Shown here one piece after another: positions 12,267-23,200 of a stretch of 64,000 nucleotides of DNA. The stretch covers positions 310,001-374,000 of the forward strand of contig NC_088312.1 in NCBI RefSeq assembly GCF_910592395.1, in the 5' to 3' direction. This DNA is from Lineus longissimus (lineage: Eukaryota; Nemertea; Pilidiophora; Heteronemertea; Lineidae). Every line of letters begins with the position of its first letter. Position 1 is the first letter of the stretch. Made by a program: the position numbers and the translations under genes. The notes below the pieces were generated by a model. That model did not search any database, had not been told where the DNA came from, and was given only the letters and a program-made list of their open reading frames with translations.

Positions 12267-13924
12267 TTACAAATACTTGGCTACAATCATAGGGACGGCA
12301 ACAAGGAAGAGACTTGGTGCTAGACCTGCGACGCCTGTCGTGGTTGGCTTGACTGTTGTCTGTTTGGCAGTGGCGGCCCCAGTGGTGGCTGCTGTGGTAA
12401 CAGTCGCCTTCTGAAACGAGAAGAGCTCCGAGTGAAGACATACCATTTTCCCACAGCAGGGCTTTTCTCTTCTCGAAAAAACACCTTGGGAGGTGCATTT
12501 TAGGAAAGATACAAGACCTGGTGTGGGAGAATGAGACATTCAACAATCTACTCAGTCCATTTGTCATTCATGTCGCCGGTGTAAACGTTTTAAATGTCCC
12601 AGGAGAGAATTTCCGGGTGTGTGTACAATCATCCGTGATTTTAACTTGCACAAGCGCAGTGGCTGTAGTTTGATGTGGATGTATTTTTCATATGTACATG
12701 TGTTTTAATGAGAGGAAACTGGCCAAGCAGCTTGTGACCCGGTCAAGTAGCATAGGTTATAGGATGCGGTGACTTCCTGGTGAAACGATCACAACTGATG
12801 ACATTCCATTAGCGTTTAGTCACAACCACTCGTCATGCCTCACGCAAAATAGCATGTGCAATACGTTAGTGAAAGCACCTGATCGCGACTTAGGTTTTTT
12901 CCCACTCCTTTGTCAATATCGAGGGGCGGAATAATGTATATTATCTGACAAGGATGTTGTAATTGTCGCATGATCAAGCCAGGAAGGAGACTGGAATGCG
13001 TGAACAGAACCGTCACGAATCATGACTGAGCTGATCATTTTCAGGAGGAGAATTTGAAAAACATACTCATGTTTCATCGGTGTGGCATCTCAGTTAAACA
13101 TTTATTTAAATTTTGTTAAATTGATTGATGTATCATGTGCAATAGGAGAAAACACATCGATGTAGTTTTTTGGGAGACAATGGAATATCTTTCACGCTTT
13201 TCACTCGCGATGACAAATAGTATTTCGGATCTGTCAACAAATAATGTTGAGAAAATAGTCTCGGCAGAGACAAACGTGTGTTTTGAAAACGCGGCGGATA
13301 CTCAGTTCTGATGGTTTTTACATCTCATCAATTCGAAATTCTAATGACTTAAAGTTGAGCCAGCCGATATGAAATCCTGGTTCGTCGGGGCATGGGACAG
13401 AATCACAATATTTCTCCAGCGGGGATGGGTGCGTGGTGGTTGCGAAGAGATACTTTCCCTATGATTTCTTCACTGGCTCTTCGCAAGAATCACGCCCTTT
13501 CAAAGCCGGAAGCAGGTGCATGTCCGGGGTACACGCGCTGTTTTTTAATCAGAGAAGAAGCGCCGGAATAGCATGAATGAGAAGACCTATAAGAAAGTCT
13601 CCAACCTCCAACTCCAACTCTCCGACCTCCAACTTTTAACTCGGGGATGGTGGAGAGACGGGTAGCTAGACGGGTTTCCATCCTGTAGCACAGCTAGCTT
13701 GAGACATTAGGTCATCTCAATAGAGCTCGAGAATTCGACACAAATATCCAATACTGATGATGAAATGAACTTGATGACGAGTAAAGATTGAGATAATTTA
13801 CCTTCGTGGTCGCTGCGGTCGCTATGGTCGCTACGGTGGATGGACCTGTAGTGCTCGACCCAGTTCCCACCGCCAAAGTGCTCAGGATCATCAAGCTGGC
13901 AACTAGGAATACAAGCTTCGACAT
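12267..13924 (-). CDS. small secreted Thr-rich protein, putative GPI-anchored (88 aa, 2 exons)
   Basis: Not recognised as a named family. Exon 1 is 13924-13802 and exon 2 is 12410-12267 (TAA); donor GTAAAT and acceptor CTCGTTTCAG join in phase 0. Residues 1-20 (MSKLVFLVASLMILSTLAVG) look like a signal peptide. Residues 21-66 are almost only Thr, Ala, Ser, Val and Gly with a few Lys/Gln, a plausible mucin-type O-glycosylated stretch. Residues about 67-88 are small residues followed by a hydrophobic tail ending AKYL, as in a GPI-attachment signal or a single C-terminal membrane segment. Low complexity continuing across the splice supports the join. The frame also reaches an upstream ATG at 14032 (36 more residues); the start at 13924 is preferred because it puts the signal peptide first. 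Function unknown; perhaps a surface or mucus protein. Confidence 0.65.
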
Positions 13925-14280
13925 CTTGCTGCCTCGGTAGTTCTCGACAAATGCGACAACCCGTCCTGAGGAAATCATTTCCAGGCGTGATCGACCTCGA
14001 TCTAGGATTGACTCAGAGGGACGGACAGACATCTAGGCCTGATGCAGTCACATCATGCGACAGGACAGTGTGAACGGCAGAAATGATGAAGTACATGATA
14101 TGACCATTCCACTATATCCAGTGAGTCAGCCTATCTGAGACCTATTATAGCAGAGACAGTGAGAGGAATGTGTCTTCTCAGATACCGTTCGGGTTGGTGG
14201 TCTGGGTAGACATTTGAAGTGTCAATAAATTTGAAAAGTTAGGAACATATTAATGAACGTGTTGCCCGGATATTATGAGG

Positions 14281-14576
14281 AGAAAGTAACAACCAGATTG
14301 ACGGTATCCGGCCACTGAATGCAAGTCGATCAGACCAGGTGTTATAGTTTGATATGTCCTTTGGAGAGAGTGTCCCGGTAACCCGGATCGGTAACAAAGG
14401 TATCTATTTACTATATACCCCCCCCCCCCCCCCCCACCGAGTCTTCTCGCTCACCAGCCCTATTAACGAAGAGCTCCCTATCAAGGCCTGAGCCTTCCTC
14501 ATATTAGTTTGATATGTCCTTAGGAGAGAGTGTCCCGGTAACCCGGATCGGTAACAAAGGAATCTATTTATTATGC
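14281..14576. repeat. dispersed repeat: 69-bp direct repeat around a C18 tract, inverted to 10880-10985
   Basis: TAGTTTGATATGTCCTT... at 14345-14413 recurs at 14505-14573 with about three mismatches, 160 bp apart. Between them is a run of 18 C at 14418-14435. The reverse complement of 14281-14400 matches 10880-10985 over roughly 100 bp with mismatches and small gaps (shared core GGACATATCAAACTAT, then ACACCTGGT and GCATTCAGTGG). Confidence 0.75.
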
Positions 14577-16019
14577 ACTGAGGTATTGATGATGATGGGT
14601 CACTTTACAACCCTATCTTAATCTGTCAGCATAGGCATGAAAACTTTTTCTGATGGGGACATTTAAAACTGCTACACCGGGCAGTCAGAATAAATCTCAG
14701 ATTAAACCCTGTCACAACCAACCAGGAACCAACGATCACAGGCAGTTTCCCAGCCAACCGATAATCTGGTCCTAGTTTCATGAAATCAGGCATGTCAGAG
14801 GCTGGGCACATTGGTCAGTCCTGCAACCTCACAGATAGAAATGCGGCAATCATGGGACAGCCAGACCTGAGCGGACAAGTGTAGTTGCAGTTTCGTTTTA
14901 CTAGATGGCGAAACCGTACGGTGGCAATTTTCCGAATACGAAACTGCGGCTGGAAGAAAGTCACGTGACGAAAGAGGTGAGGTTTGTGTCTTGATTTTGT
15001 GAACATCATCAGTTTATCTCTGAATAATATCAAACTAGCGCTTTGGATATATTTCTTATGGACCTCGTTGGAAAGATTATTATTCCAACTTTCAGGAAAT
15101 TACAAGTGTTTTGTAAATATCACCCGGTAGATTATAGATATCGTAGGTTATCTTTGTTGAAAATATCGACAACACCCGTTTTGTGTTTGATATATCGTGA
15201 TACATGTGATATGCATGCATTGCACAAGTTACACAGAGATGACGGGCGCAGCGGCAGACTGCGTAGTGTGTAGGCCTATCTATTCTAAGGCTGGACGACT
15301 TCAGTGTTATCGCTCTGTATTTATCATCATTGTGTTCAGAACGCAACTCACTGTGGCTGACAGTGACAGAAGAAGAATGTGAATTTAACAAAGAAAGAAT
15401 GGAATTGAACCTAGGCCCTTGGCCTTGGTCCGTAGTCGCTGTGCCCCTGGGCCTGGATCGAGATGCGAGACTGAGAATAAGATTATTGAGTTGGACATGA
15501 TCATCGTCATGGAATCAAAGACGCTAGCCACGCGTGAATGTCATTAGCGGGCATCTACAGCACGCTGGGCAAGTCATGTACCACACTACTCGACGGTACT
15601 TCAAACTGTACTGGGTGTCGAGTCAAGAAATGTGGGAATCCCCAGAATCGAGAATGAGAAACGACTGAAGATCTAGGCCTATGGCTATGTGCAATCTCAC
15701 AAACAAGGGAAGTCTGGGGCCCTCCCTGTATATATATTTGTTTTCCAGGCATCTGAGAGGGAGCAAAGTCTTTGATTCTTGGGGAGAGGTGAAAAAAGGG
15801 GGCGGCACCCCCTCTTACTACCATTCCGTTACTGCAGGCATAGACTTTAGCACCAATAACAATAAAGCAGAGGGTTCTAGAATGCTTTGAATTGAATGGT
15901 CCTAGTCTCCTAGGAAAGCTACAACTGCAAGCTTGGTTTTGCTATCTTCCTCCAGGTTGCTGTAAGATGTAGAAATAGTGCTCGGCCAAGTTGCCATTGC
16001 TCAAGATCAACAGTCTTAC
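14577..16019. other. non-coding stretch
   Basis: No open frame with family features, no tandem array and no RNA gene seen. Overlapping short frames exist on both strands (14626-15824) without splice or compositional support. Confidence 0.5.
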
Positions 16020-16199
16020 CTGTTTCAGGAATGTCTGCCAGATAAAAATAGCAGCTGAGTTCGCTGTAACGTCAGGTGTAACTCTTTCCCTCAGCTTCAG
16101 CAGTGAACATGAGTCAGCAGGCATGATGGAAATATTCATAAGTCTAGCAAGCACCAGCCCGAGCTCCATGTTTGACTTCACTGCAGGATCAGCGATATT
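16020..16199 (-). CDS. candidate orphan internal exon (60 codons), unrecognised
   Basis: On the - strand a 180-nt segment is bounded by ACTCAG at its 5' side and CAG|GTAAG at its 3' side. It is in phase 0 at both ends. The translation has no stops and normal composition (contains MELGLVLARLMNISIMPAD and SAAIFIWQTFLKQ). No partner exons were found: upstream it abuts a dispersed repeat within 30 bp, and downstream nothing convincing is seen. The acceptor is pyrimidine-poor. The + strand is also open over the same stretch (15991-16203) with a CTGTTTCAG acceptor, so strand is not certain. It may be an exon of a gene with very long introns or a relic. Confidence 0.3.
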
Positions 16200-16226
16200 C
16201 TGAGTGCTGTTGATGATGCTTTGCTT

Positions 16227-16279
16227 TTAGCTCACCTCTTAGCAGAGGTGAGCTTATCCCATACCGTGGCGTCCGTCGT

Positions 16280-16330
<51 letters not shown>

Positions 16331-17378
16331 TCGTCGTCGTCGTCGTCCGTCGTCCGTTAGCAGGGCACGTTTCGTAACTGTTAGAGCTATTGAGTTGAAA
16401 CTTGGTACACATGTAACCTTATGTAATGACACCTTGGAGACCAAGTTTCAGTCCGATTCGTTTCATGGTTTGGCCACCAGGGGGCCAAACGTTAAAAGTG
16501 AAAATATGCAATATCTCCCTTAATAGTAGTCGGGAAATTTTGAAAAAAATATGGTAGGTACTTCTAGCAAAGGTGCATCATATATCCTCCGGGTTTTTGA
16601 TTTGACCTCCTTTTCAAGGTCACAGAGGTCAAATGGTGTAAATTGGCTGTTAGGATGTAACGATGGCACGTTTCTAAACTGCAATGACTATTGATACCAA
16701 ATTTGGTACACATTTACCCCTTAGTCAGGTGATCTCAGGTACCGAAGTTTGGTCCAATATGATTCACCACTTGACCACCAGGGGGCAAAATCCAAAAACC
16801 TTAAAAATGTGATAATTCCTTAACTTCTTGCCCGATTGCCACCAATTTGATATCATGGGTACATCTAACCACCATACAGTATATGTCACACAGGTTTTTG
16901 ATTTGACCTTCTTGTCAAGGTCACAGAGGTCAAATGACGTAAATTCGCCGTCAGGACGTAACTATGGCACGTTTCTTAACTGCAATGACTATTGATCACA
17001 AATTAAGTACACATGTACCCTTTGGTCAGGTGATCTCAGGTACCGAAGTTTGGTGCGATCTGATTTGCCGTTTGGCCTCCAGGGAGGGGGCCAAATCCTA
17101 AATTCATCAAAATGCCATTATTCCTAGTACCCGATTGGCACCAATTTTATATCATAGGTACATCTAATTCTAACAACCATTCAATGTGTCACCCGGGTCT
17201 TCTTTGATTTGACCTACTTTTCAAGGTCACAGAGGTCGAATGTACTGTAAATTGGCCATTTTGGGGAAATTGTAATTGCTTGGACCTACATCAAACCTAA
17301 CACTACATGACACAATACCATGCTCTTTATCCATCTTTCCTCCACATGAGGTGAGCACAATGGCCCTGGCCATTTCAT
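16227..17378 (+). mobile_element. dispersed non-autonomous repeat, copy 1 (1.15 kb)
   Basis: Nearly identical to 25991-27120. It starts with a perfect hairpin, AGCTCACCTC-TTAGCA-GAGGTGAGCT (16229-16254), followed by a (GTC)n microsatellite to about 16350. It ends with GAGGTGAGC at 17348-17356 (complementary to the start) and about 22 further shared bases. Internally it repeats itself about every 300 bp: TTTGACCT...TCAAGGTCACAGAGGTCAAAT is seen near 16601, 16902 and 17209. No coding capacity. No target-site duplication is obvious, so the transposition mechanism is undetermined. Confidence 0.85.
16271..16350. repeat. (GTC)n trinucleotide microsatellite
   Basis: About 22-25 GTC triplets with GTCC interruptions near the 5' end of the dispersed repeat. 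The equivalent tract in copy 2 (26036-26092) is shorter, so it varies in length between copies. Confidence 0.95.
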
Positions 17379-19262
17379 ATAGTTTTAAAGGTCATTCATT
17401 TGAAATAGAAGCCAGTCGTAATAGCAGTGCGAGTGTTTTCCAAAAAGTGCCTTTACAGAGTGGAGAATTTGAGTGCAAAAACAATAAAATAAATCTGGAA
17501 TGTTGTAGTGAGGTGAAATATGCTCAAAGGTCCAGTTTCATTTTAACAATGGAAGGAGCAAGAGTTCATTTGCAGGCAGTACATGGCTATTGGCTGTATG
17601 GAGGACATTCCTTGCTGTCCACCACCTCTTTAGCCTACATATCGAATTTTCCAGTAGCCCTGAGTGATAATGATCTGTGCCTGTTCTCTGAATAATTTGG
17701 CAGTTAACAGGCTGTTGATATGAAATCATTTCATTATTGACCGACCTTCTGATGACAGAGCTTTATTGTATCTGAAGCATCAGTGTTGGAATGCGACCTG
17801 TTGACCGACATTGTGTTTGTTCCGTCAAAATAAAGAATAAATTGTAGTTCAGCTAAAGCGAAAGAGAAATGAAAAGGCAGCTGAATTAATATATTGGTCC
17901 AAGAACACTGGCAAACACTTGGTTCCTGACCCTCAAACTCTGTTTGAATGTCTAGTCATTTCGTTCCATGTTCTGTATACTATAATACAATATAAGGTAA
18001 CACTTTATGTTTGTGTTGACTTGACATGCACCAGTTCTGTTCATACATAGCTCAGTGTCTTTGGCCAAGCCCTGCTTTGCCGTTCACCTGAGGTCAAGTT
18101 GTTGAGTGAGATTTCATGCTTGGTCAGTTGGAATGCTTCCTCACATTGTTAGGGCCATGAATGACCAATGTCATCTCATGGAGTGTACTGAAGACAAGTA
18201 AACATAGTGAGGTTGATAGTGGAACCACCAAGAGATTCATGAGACTGAAAGTACTGGTATCAGTGTCATTGTAACAACCAAACAATTGAGAATGGACTGC
18301 TAGTACATTTTGTACGGCAGTATATTGAAAGTGCAGAAACCCGCCATTGTACAGTGTTTTAGGTGTGTCCATGATTGACTATCTTCCATCAGTATTTCAT
18401 GTATTTCTGCTGGTATTGGAACCAGCTCATGACATGCATGGTGTGGAATGCCATGTCTGATTTGTTCATCGGTGAGCCTGCCATTGCCAACAGATCTAGA
18501 TCTTTCCATGACAAGTTGTTTTATGAGTGATGAAGCATGGAGTGGTCTGTTGATAATTAGCGGACAGGATGATTTCATTGAGACTAATCTGAGTCACTAC
18601 TTACTATGAAGCAGTCGTTGATGCTTCAGGCTACTCGGCTGAAGATGTACTGTAGCATGGTGGTATTGACGTTTCGTTTGTCTTTGTTGTGTAATGTCGG
18701 TCATAGTGACATCATATACAAACATAGAGGCAGGGTAGGTTCTTGACTTTGCTATGGATTCAGTGGCCTCAACTGGATGTACACACGTTGTTGGAATACT
18801 TGTAGTAGAAGTTACCCAGCAATAACGAACATTGGCCTTGTTCTGTGTTTTCCCTGCCAATGTTGAAGGCTACAATACGACATATGATAGGAAAATCTAG
18901 ATGCCTTAACAAGTGTATACATACAGCTTACTATTCAAGTCTCCACATTACCCAGACACATCTCTCACAACCTGAATGTACTGGCAATCATCTTTTTAGC
19001 CTGTAGCGTTATTACCGCATAACTTTTGATAGTTTATGTGATGTGATGTTTCCAGCTAGGCTGCTTTATAGTATGCAATCGGCAATTTTTCTCTTTACAT
19101 AAGATCCATACTCGAGGCTGCAGCGGGAATTGCCTCATTTTATTGTAGAGCTGGCTCAGTCAGTAACTGTGAGATGATCTCAAGGTTTGTTGTGTGGGGA
19201 GACTGCTCCCACTTATCCTGTTCAATCAAGGTTTAATGTTTGTCTCTTTCCTCTCTCTTCAG
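17379..19262. other. region upstream of USP6NL, no supported gene
   Basis: A + strand frame at about 17379-17695, followed by AATAAA near 17827, could be a terminal exon of something, but it lacks a convincing acceptor and family features. Minus-strand frames at 18300-18860 are open in two pieces with a GTAAGT between them but are also unrecognised. The USP6NL promoter and first exon may lie here. Confidence 0.35.
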
Positions 19263-19320
19263 CTACCATCAATCTGATGAGAACCTTAACCCAGCCATGG
19301 CCTGCACTCTTACATAACAG
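19263..19320 (+). other. USP6NL: probable 5' UTR exon of USP6NL
   Basis: A 58-nt segment lies between CCTCTCTCTTCAG and CAG|GTAAGTC. It splices naturally to 20160. It contains an ATG (19277) whose frame crosses the junction and stops shortly before the main start, so it would be an upstream ORF rather than the protein start. Confidence 0.5.
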
Positions 19321-20159
19321 GTAAGTCAGCTATGCAGTCATTGTGATGAGAATCTCAAGTTTTGTAATCATATTCTGTTGATTGTAGCAGCTGGAGTGAT
19401 TATAAATCAATATGCTGTTCCAAGGCTTGGTCTGAATTCATTTTGAACTGCCGTTATGAATTCCAATGGAAATTCTAAAACTGGGTTACATACATTGTCA
19501 CATGTCTAACCATGTAATGTATCATTTTATGATTTAGCCTGACTGCATAGCTGGTATGCCATTCTCACTGCGAATTGGATCAGACCTACAGGCCTAAGTT
19601 CTGTGTGCCATAAATATTGTGGATGTTCTCAATGGTGAATTTGTCATGTTTCTCAGTTGATTCCCACAGCATGTGTCACTGTCGGTGAGGTACAAGCAGG
19701 CTTCATTTTCTCTGGTCATATGTGAACATCGCTGGCCAAAATAGACCCTTGGGTAATACGGATTGTCCAAGAAGTTGATCATGTTTTCGATCAATGAATT
19801 CCGACCTCGATAGTATCATCCCATTTGCAACCGAAAATACACCATCACAAACCATGGGTTACCGTGATGATATCACTAGTTGCCATGACAACCATTCATT
19901 ATAAAACAATTTCTGCACCTGTAGTGTAACCAAGTTCTGTGGAATATTGATAAAGTATTCCGCATGAATAAACACAGACTTCTTCCTTGGCGCTTCTGAT
20001 CATAGGAAGATGGTTAGAGGGCCTGTGGTCAATGCTGGCCAGGTTCATTGACATTATCATGCTATAATGGAATTGGACAGGTTTTCGTCATGCAATCATT
20101 GATGACTTGTGTCTTGCTAAAACAATCCCTTTCATTCTTCTGTTTTTCTTCTCTTTAAG

Positions 20160-20222
20160 GTGGACATTTCAGAAGCAACAGCCATGGATTATTTCATAAG
20201 GGTGACGTAGCAAGCTGGCATC
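20160..20222 (+). promoter_or_regulatory. USP6NL: USP6NL leader with short upstream ORF
   Basis: The leader part of the start exon begins after TCTCTTTAAG. It holds an 8-codon uORF (ATG 20184, TAG 20208-20210) ending 12 nt before the main ATG at 20223. A second frame from the upstream exon also ends here. Overlapping uORFs like these usually lower main-ORF translation; that is inference. Confidence 0.55.
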
Positions 20223-23200
20223 ATGTCTTCATGTAAGTCTCAAGAAAAACCTCTTGCATACCTGGCATATTGGGCCAGATTCTGCCCATAATGATGACAA
20301 TGCAGATTACTGAGGAGGAAATAAGTCAAATTTAGTGTACTTCTGTTCTCACAACAATTCTCTCATACTTGACAGGTGTCAATCATTGGTGACACACATG
20401 TCAAAAATCAAAAGATGAATGATGCAGTGTATTTCACTGTGTCGTATGAATGGACTGCGGAGGCTTTCATGAATGGTCATGTAGCTAGGAAGAAAGTGGA
20501 TGGAAGAGAATTGTTTATAACAGTTATCATGAGTGATCATTCCCAATTTCATGTCATTTTAGCTCAAGATTGACTGGTCACTGAAAGCCATCCATTTTCC
20601 CTTGAAAAACAAGTTGAAAAACCCTGACAGAAACTGCCCTTGGGAATCCCAGCTAATGCCTATCTCACTTTCTCCCCTGCAGATAACGATTATTCTCACA
20701 ATTATTCGGATTTCGAGCTCCTCCAACGTGCTCACAAGGAGCGAGCAGAGATCGTAGCCCGCTATGACAAGGTGAGATAATGCCAACTGGTATATTCAGA
20801 TCGTGCGATTGGGAAGTCATCTTAAGTCACTTTGGAGCATGTCTTGAATGCCACCATTACCCTCCTCTCCAGAGGCATAGAAAGAGTTAAGATGATTTTC
20901 CCACTTGTGTCTAGTATAAAGGATATTCCTGGGGTCTTGGTAGAGGCAGCCCTGGGAATTTATTGCCTTACAATAAACGACATTGTTTTCTGTTTCTCAT
21001 ATTCTTGGTGTAAGCATTGGATAGGCATGCTCCCATGAGGCTAATAAAGAAAACATGGCCACAAGTTCTTGTCTGAAGAAAAAAAAAATTGTTTACAATA
21101 TGACATGAAGAAATGTACTAGATTCAGAATCATTGTAGGCCTACATGCACAGCTGGTACCTTTGTGACGGGCCATCATTCTTGAAAAAGGTGAGAAACAA
21201 GTTCACCTCTGTGGTTATCTGTCATTCATGGAGGCTTATTTCATCATGGTTTTGTAAGAAAAGTTGCTACTGCTTTCTTATGGGAAACAGAGATGCCAGC
21301 AGACGTGTGTCTGCCTTGGTATTGATAAAGCAATGTGAAGTTGGCAAAAATCCCACTCAACAAATATATGGCCTGATCCATGTTTATGTTCTGGTTTGGA
21401 AAGAGAAGAGTTCAATATTTCTTCTGATTCTACATGAAAGACATCAATTTGACAAGTAATTCAGTAGAAAAGCACATGTAAACAAATATCTGTCCGAGGG
21501 AAGTTACTGCCGAATTGCAAAAAATCCAAATGTTATTGGAATGCGGTTTCTTCCTCGGTGACATATCTGCCCACCAACACCATGTTATCATTGGAAATGT
21601 GTAACGATGCCAAGAAATGAGGAAATGTTCCAACTTAAAGCCAAAGACCTAGGATACCAACTGAGAGACAGTCCCTTGTGCTATTGAACTTTGTGTGCAC
21701 TCATTGTCAGTTTTCTGGCTGTCATTGGAAATATATGAGGCCATCATGTATGAAGACGATGAATCTGGCAGTTAGAGTTTTAATTAAAGTGGCACTGCGG
21801 TTGTCTATGATTGATAACAGACTCAAGGAGCCAAGGAACCAATTAATTAGAGACGACCGACATAACGGAGGAGATTTCATTTGCTTAAAAGGAGTGTTTT
21901 TGTTACCAGAAGTAGAACTTTAGAAAATACTGTAATGGCTTCATGCAGAAATGTGGAGGAAAGGTAAAACACGGTGTTGTCGCACAACACCGTTGCACCG
22001 ATCTGAGTATTGAAGTGTTGTATGTCTTGAGTTCAAAAGAGAGTTGATGTCCTGTGTTAGATGGTGGACCAAACCATAGTCTGGTCACACTGATCAACTT
22101 GTTGGCCTCTGTCAGACAATGTACCAAACCACACCCAAAATACTCTGGACAGAAAAATGATACTTACCAAATCTGTGAAATCTTCCTCAAAAAGCAATTT
22201 ATAATCCACAAAATTGGAGAACTATGGTGACTGGTCTAATGCATGTGAAGCCATGCAAACCAGTTCAAACTGCCAGTGAGTTCTTATGTCATACAGATCC
22301 CTTTCTAATCATTGTCCAGTGCAATAAGCTGTCAATCATTCAAATGAGTGTAATTGACAGCAATTAGTGCCATGTCATGCTCTTAGAGCAATTCAACCAA
22401 AGCCATAGTTTAGATTGGAGTTCAATCAGAAGTGATTGATTTCATTGTGATTAAGATTAAGATGTTGATAGGATGATGTTTTAGTCATTACCTGCTGCTG
22501 GACTGATACTTCAGAGTGGTTTTAATTGAGATCTTTGGTAAAAATTCAATCAATGAATGAATGAAAGTTTACAAGTTTTAACTTATTTTTTTAGGCCCAT
22601 GGTTTTGGCAAAACAGTTTCTCAGGCCAGGAAGATCCAAAATTCTCTTAGTCATGCTAGCAATTAATCGAAAGATGATTTGAATATTTGTTAAAAGTAAA
22701 AGAAATTGATTGTATCAAATGTTTTCTGTTTGTTACATGAAGGGAAGAAAGCCAAGAAAGGTAAACACTGACAAGCCTCAGGCTTTTCATTTGAATGGAG
22801 GTCAGATAATGGTTTCTGGTGGATAAAGTGGTTGTCAGCCAGTGCATGATGGTAGATGATGCCACTGGTTATTGATATTAACAGGTCTAAGCAAGAACAG
22901 GTTCAGATATGGCCAGGAAAACAGCTGTCTTCTTGATAACCATTGCAGTGAGATGACTTTGGTGATGAGCAGTGTTCAAAGATAGCATGATGGTGTCAGC
23001 CTAACTTTTGGCTATGCTGGGCATGAAATAACCTCTCCCCAATTTAACATTTCTATCATAGATGTGGTGGCAGTCCCGTACTCTAATTCTCCTGCAGCAA
23101 AAGTGATAGACAGGTCATTGAGTTTATCGGTATGGGTAGTTTAAAGATTCCCCACTACTGACTGATGTCAGCCAAAATGTGAGGGTGTATGGTTGGGTGT

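Noticed and set aside
17276-17850. Terminal exon of a + strand gene (open to 17695, AATAAA near 17827)
   Set aside because: The frame begins inside the dispersed repeat, the only acceptor is poor, no partner exons were found and the peptide is not recognised. Chance remains the simpler explanation.
18300-18860. Minus-strand gene fragment in two open pieces
   Set aside because: Gene-like composition in places, but a stop and a GTAAGT lie between the pieces with no room for a normal intron, and no family match was recognised.
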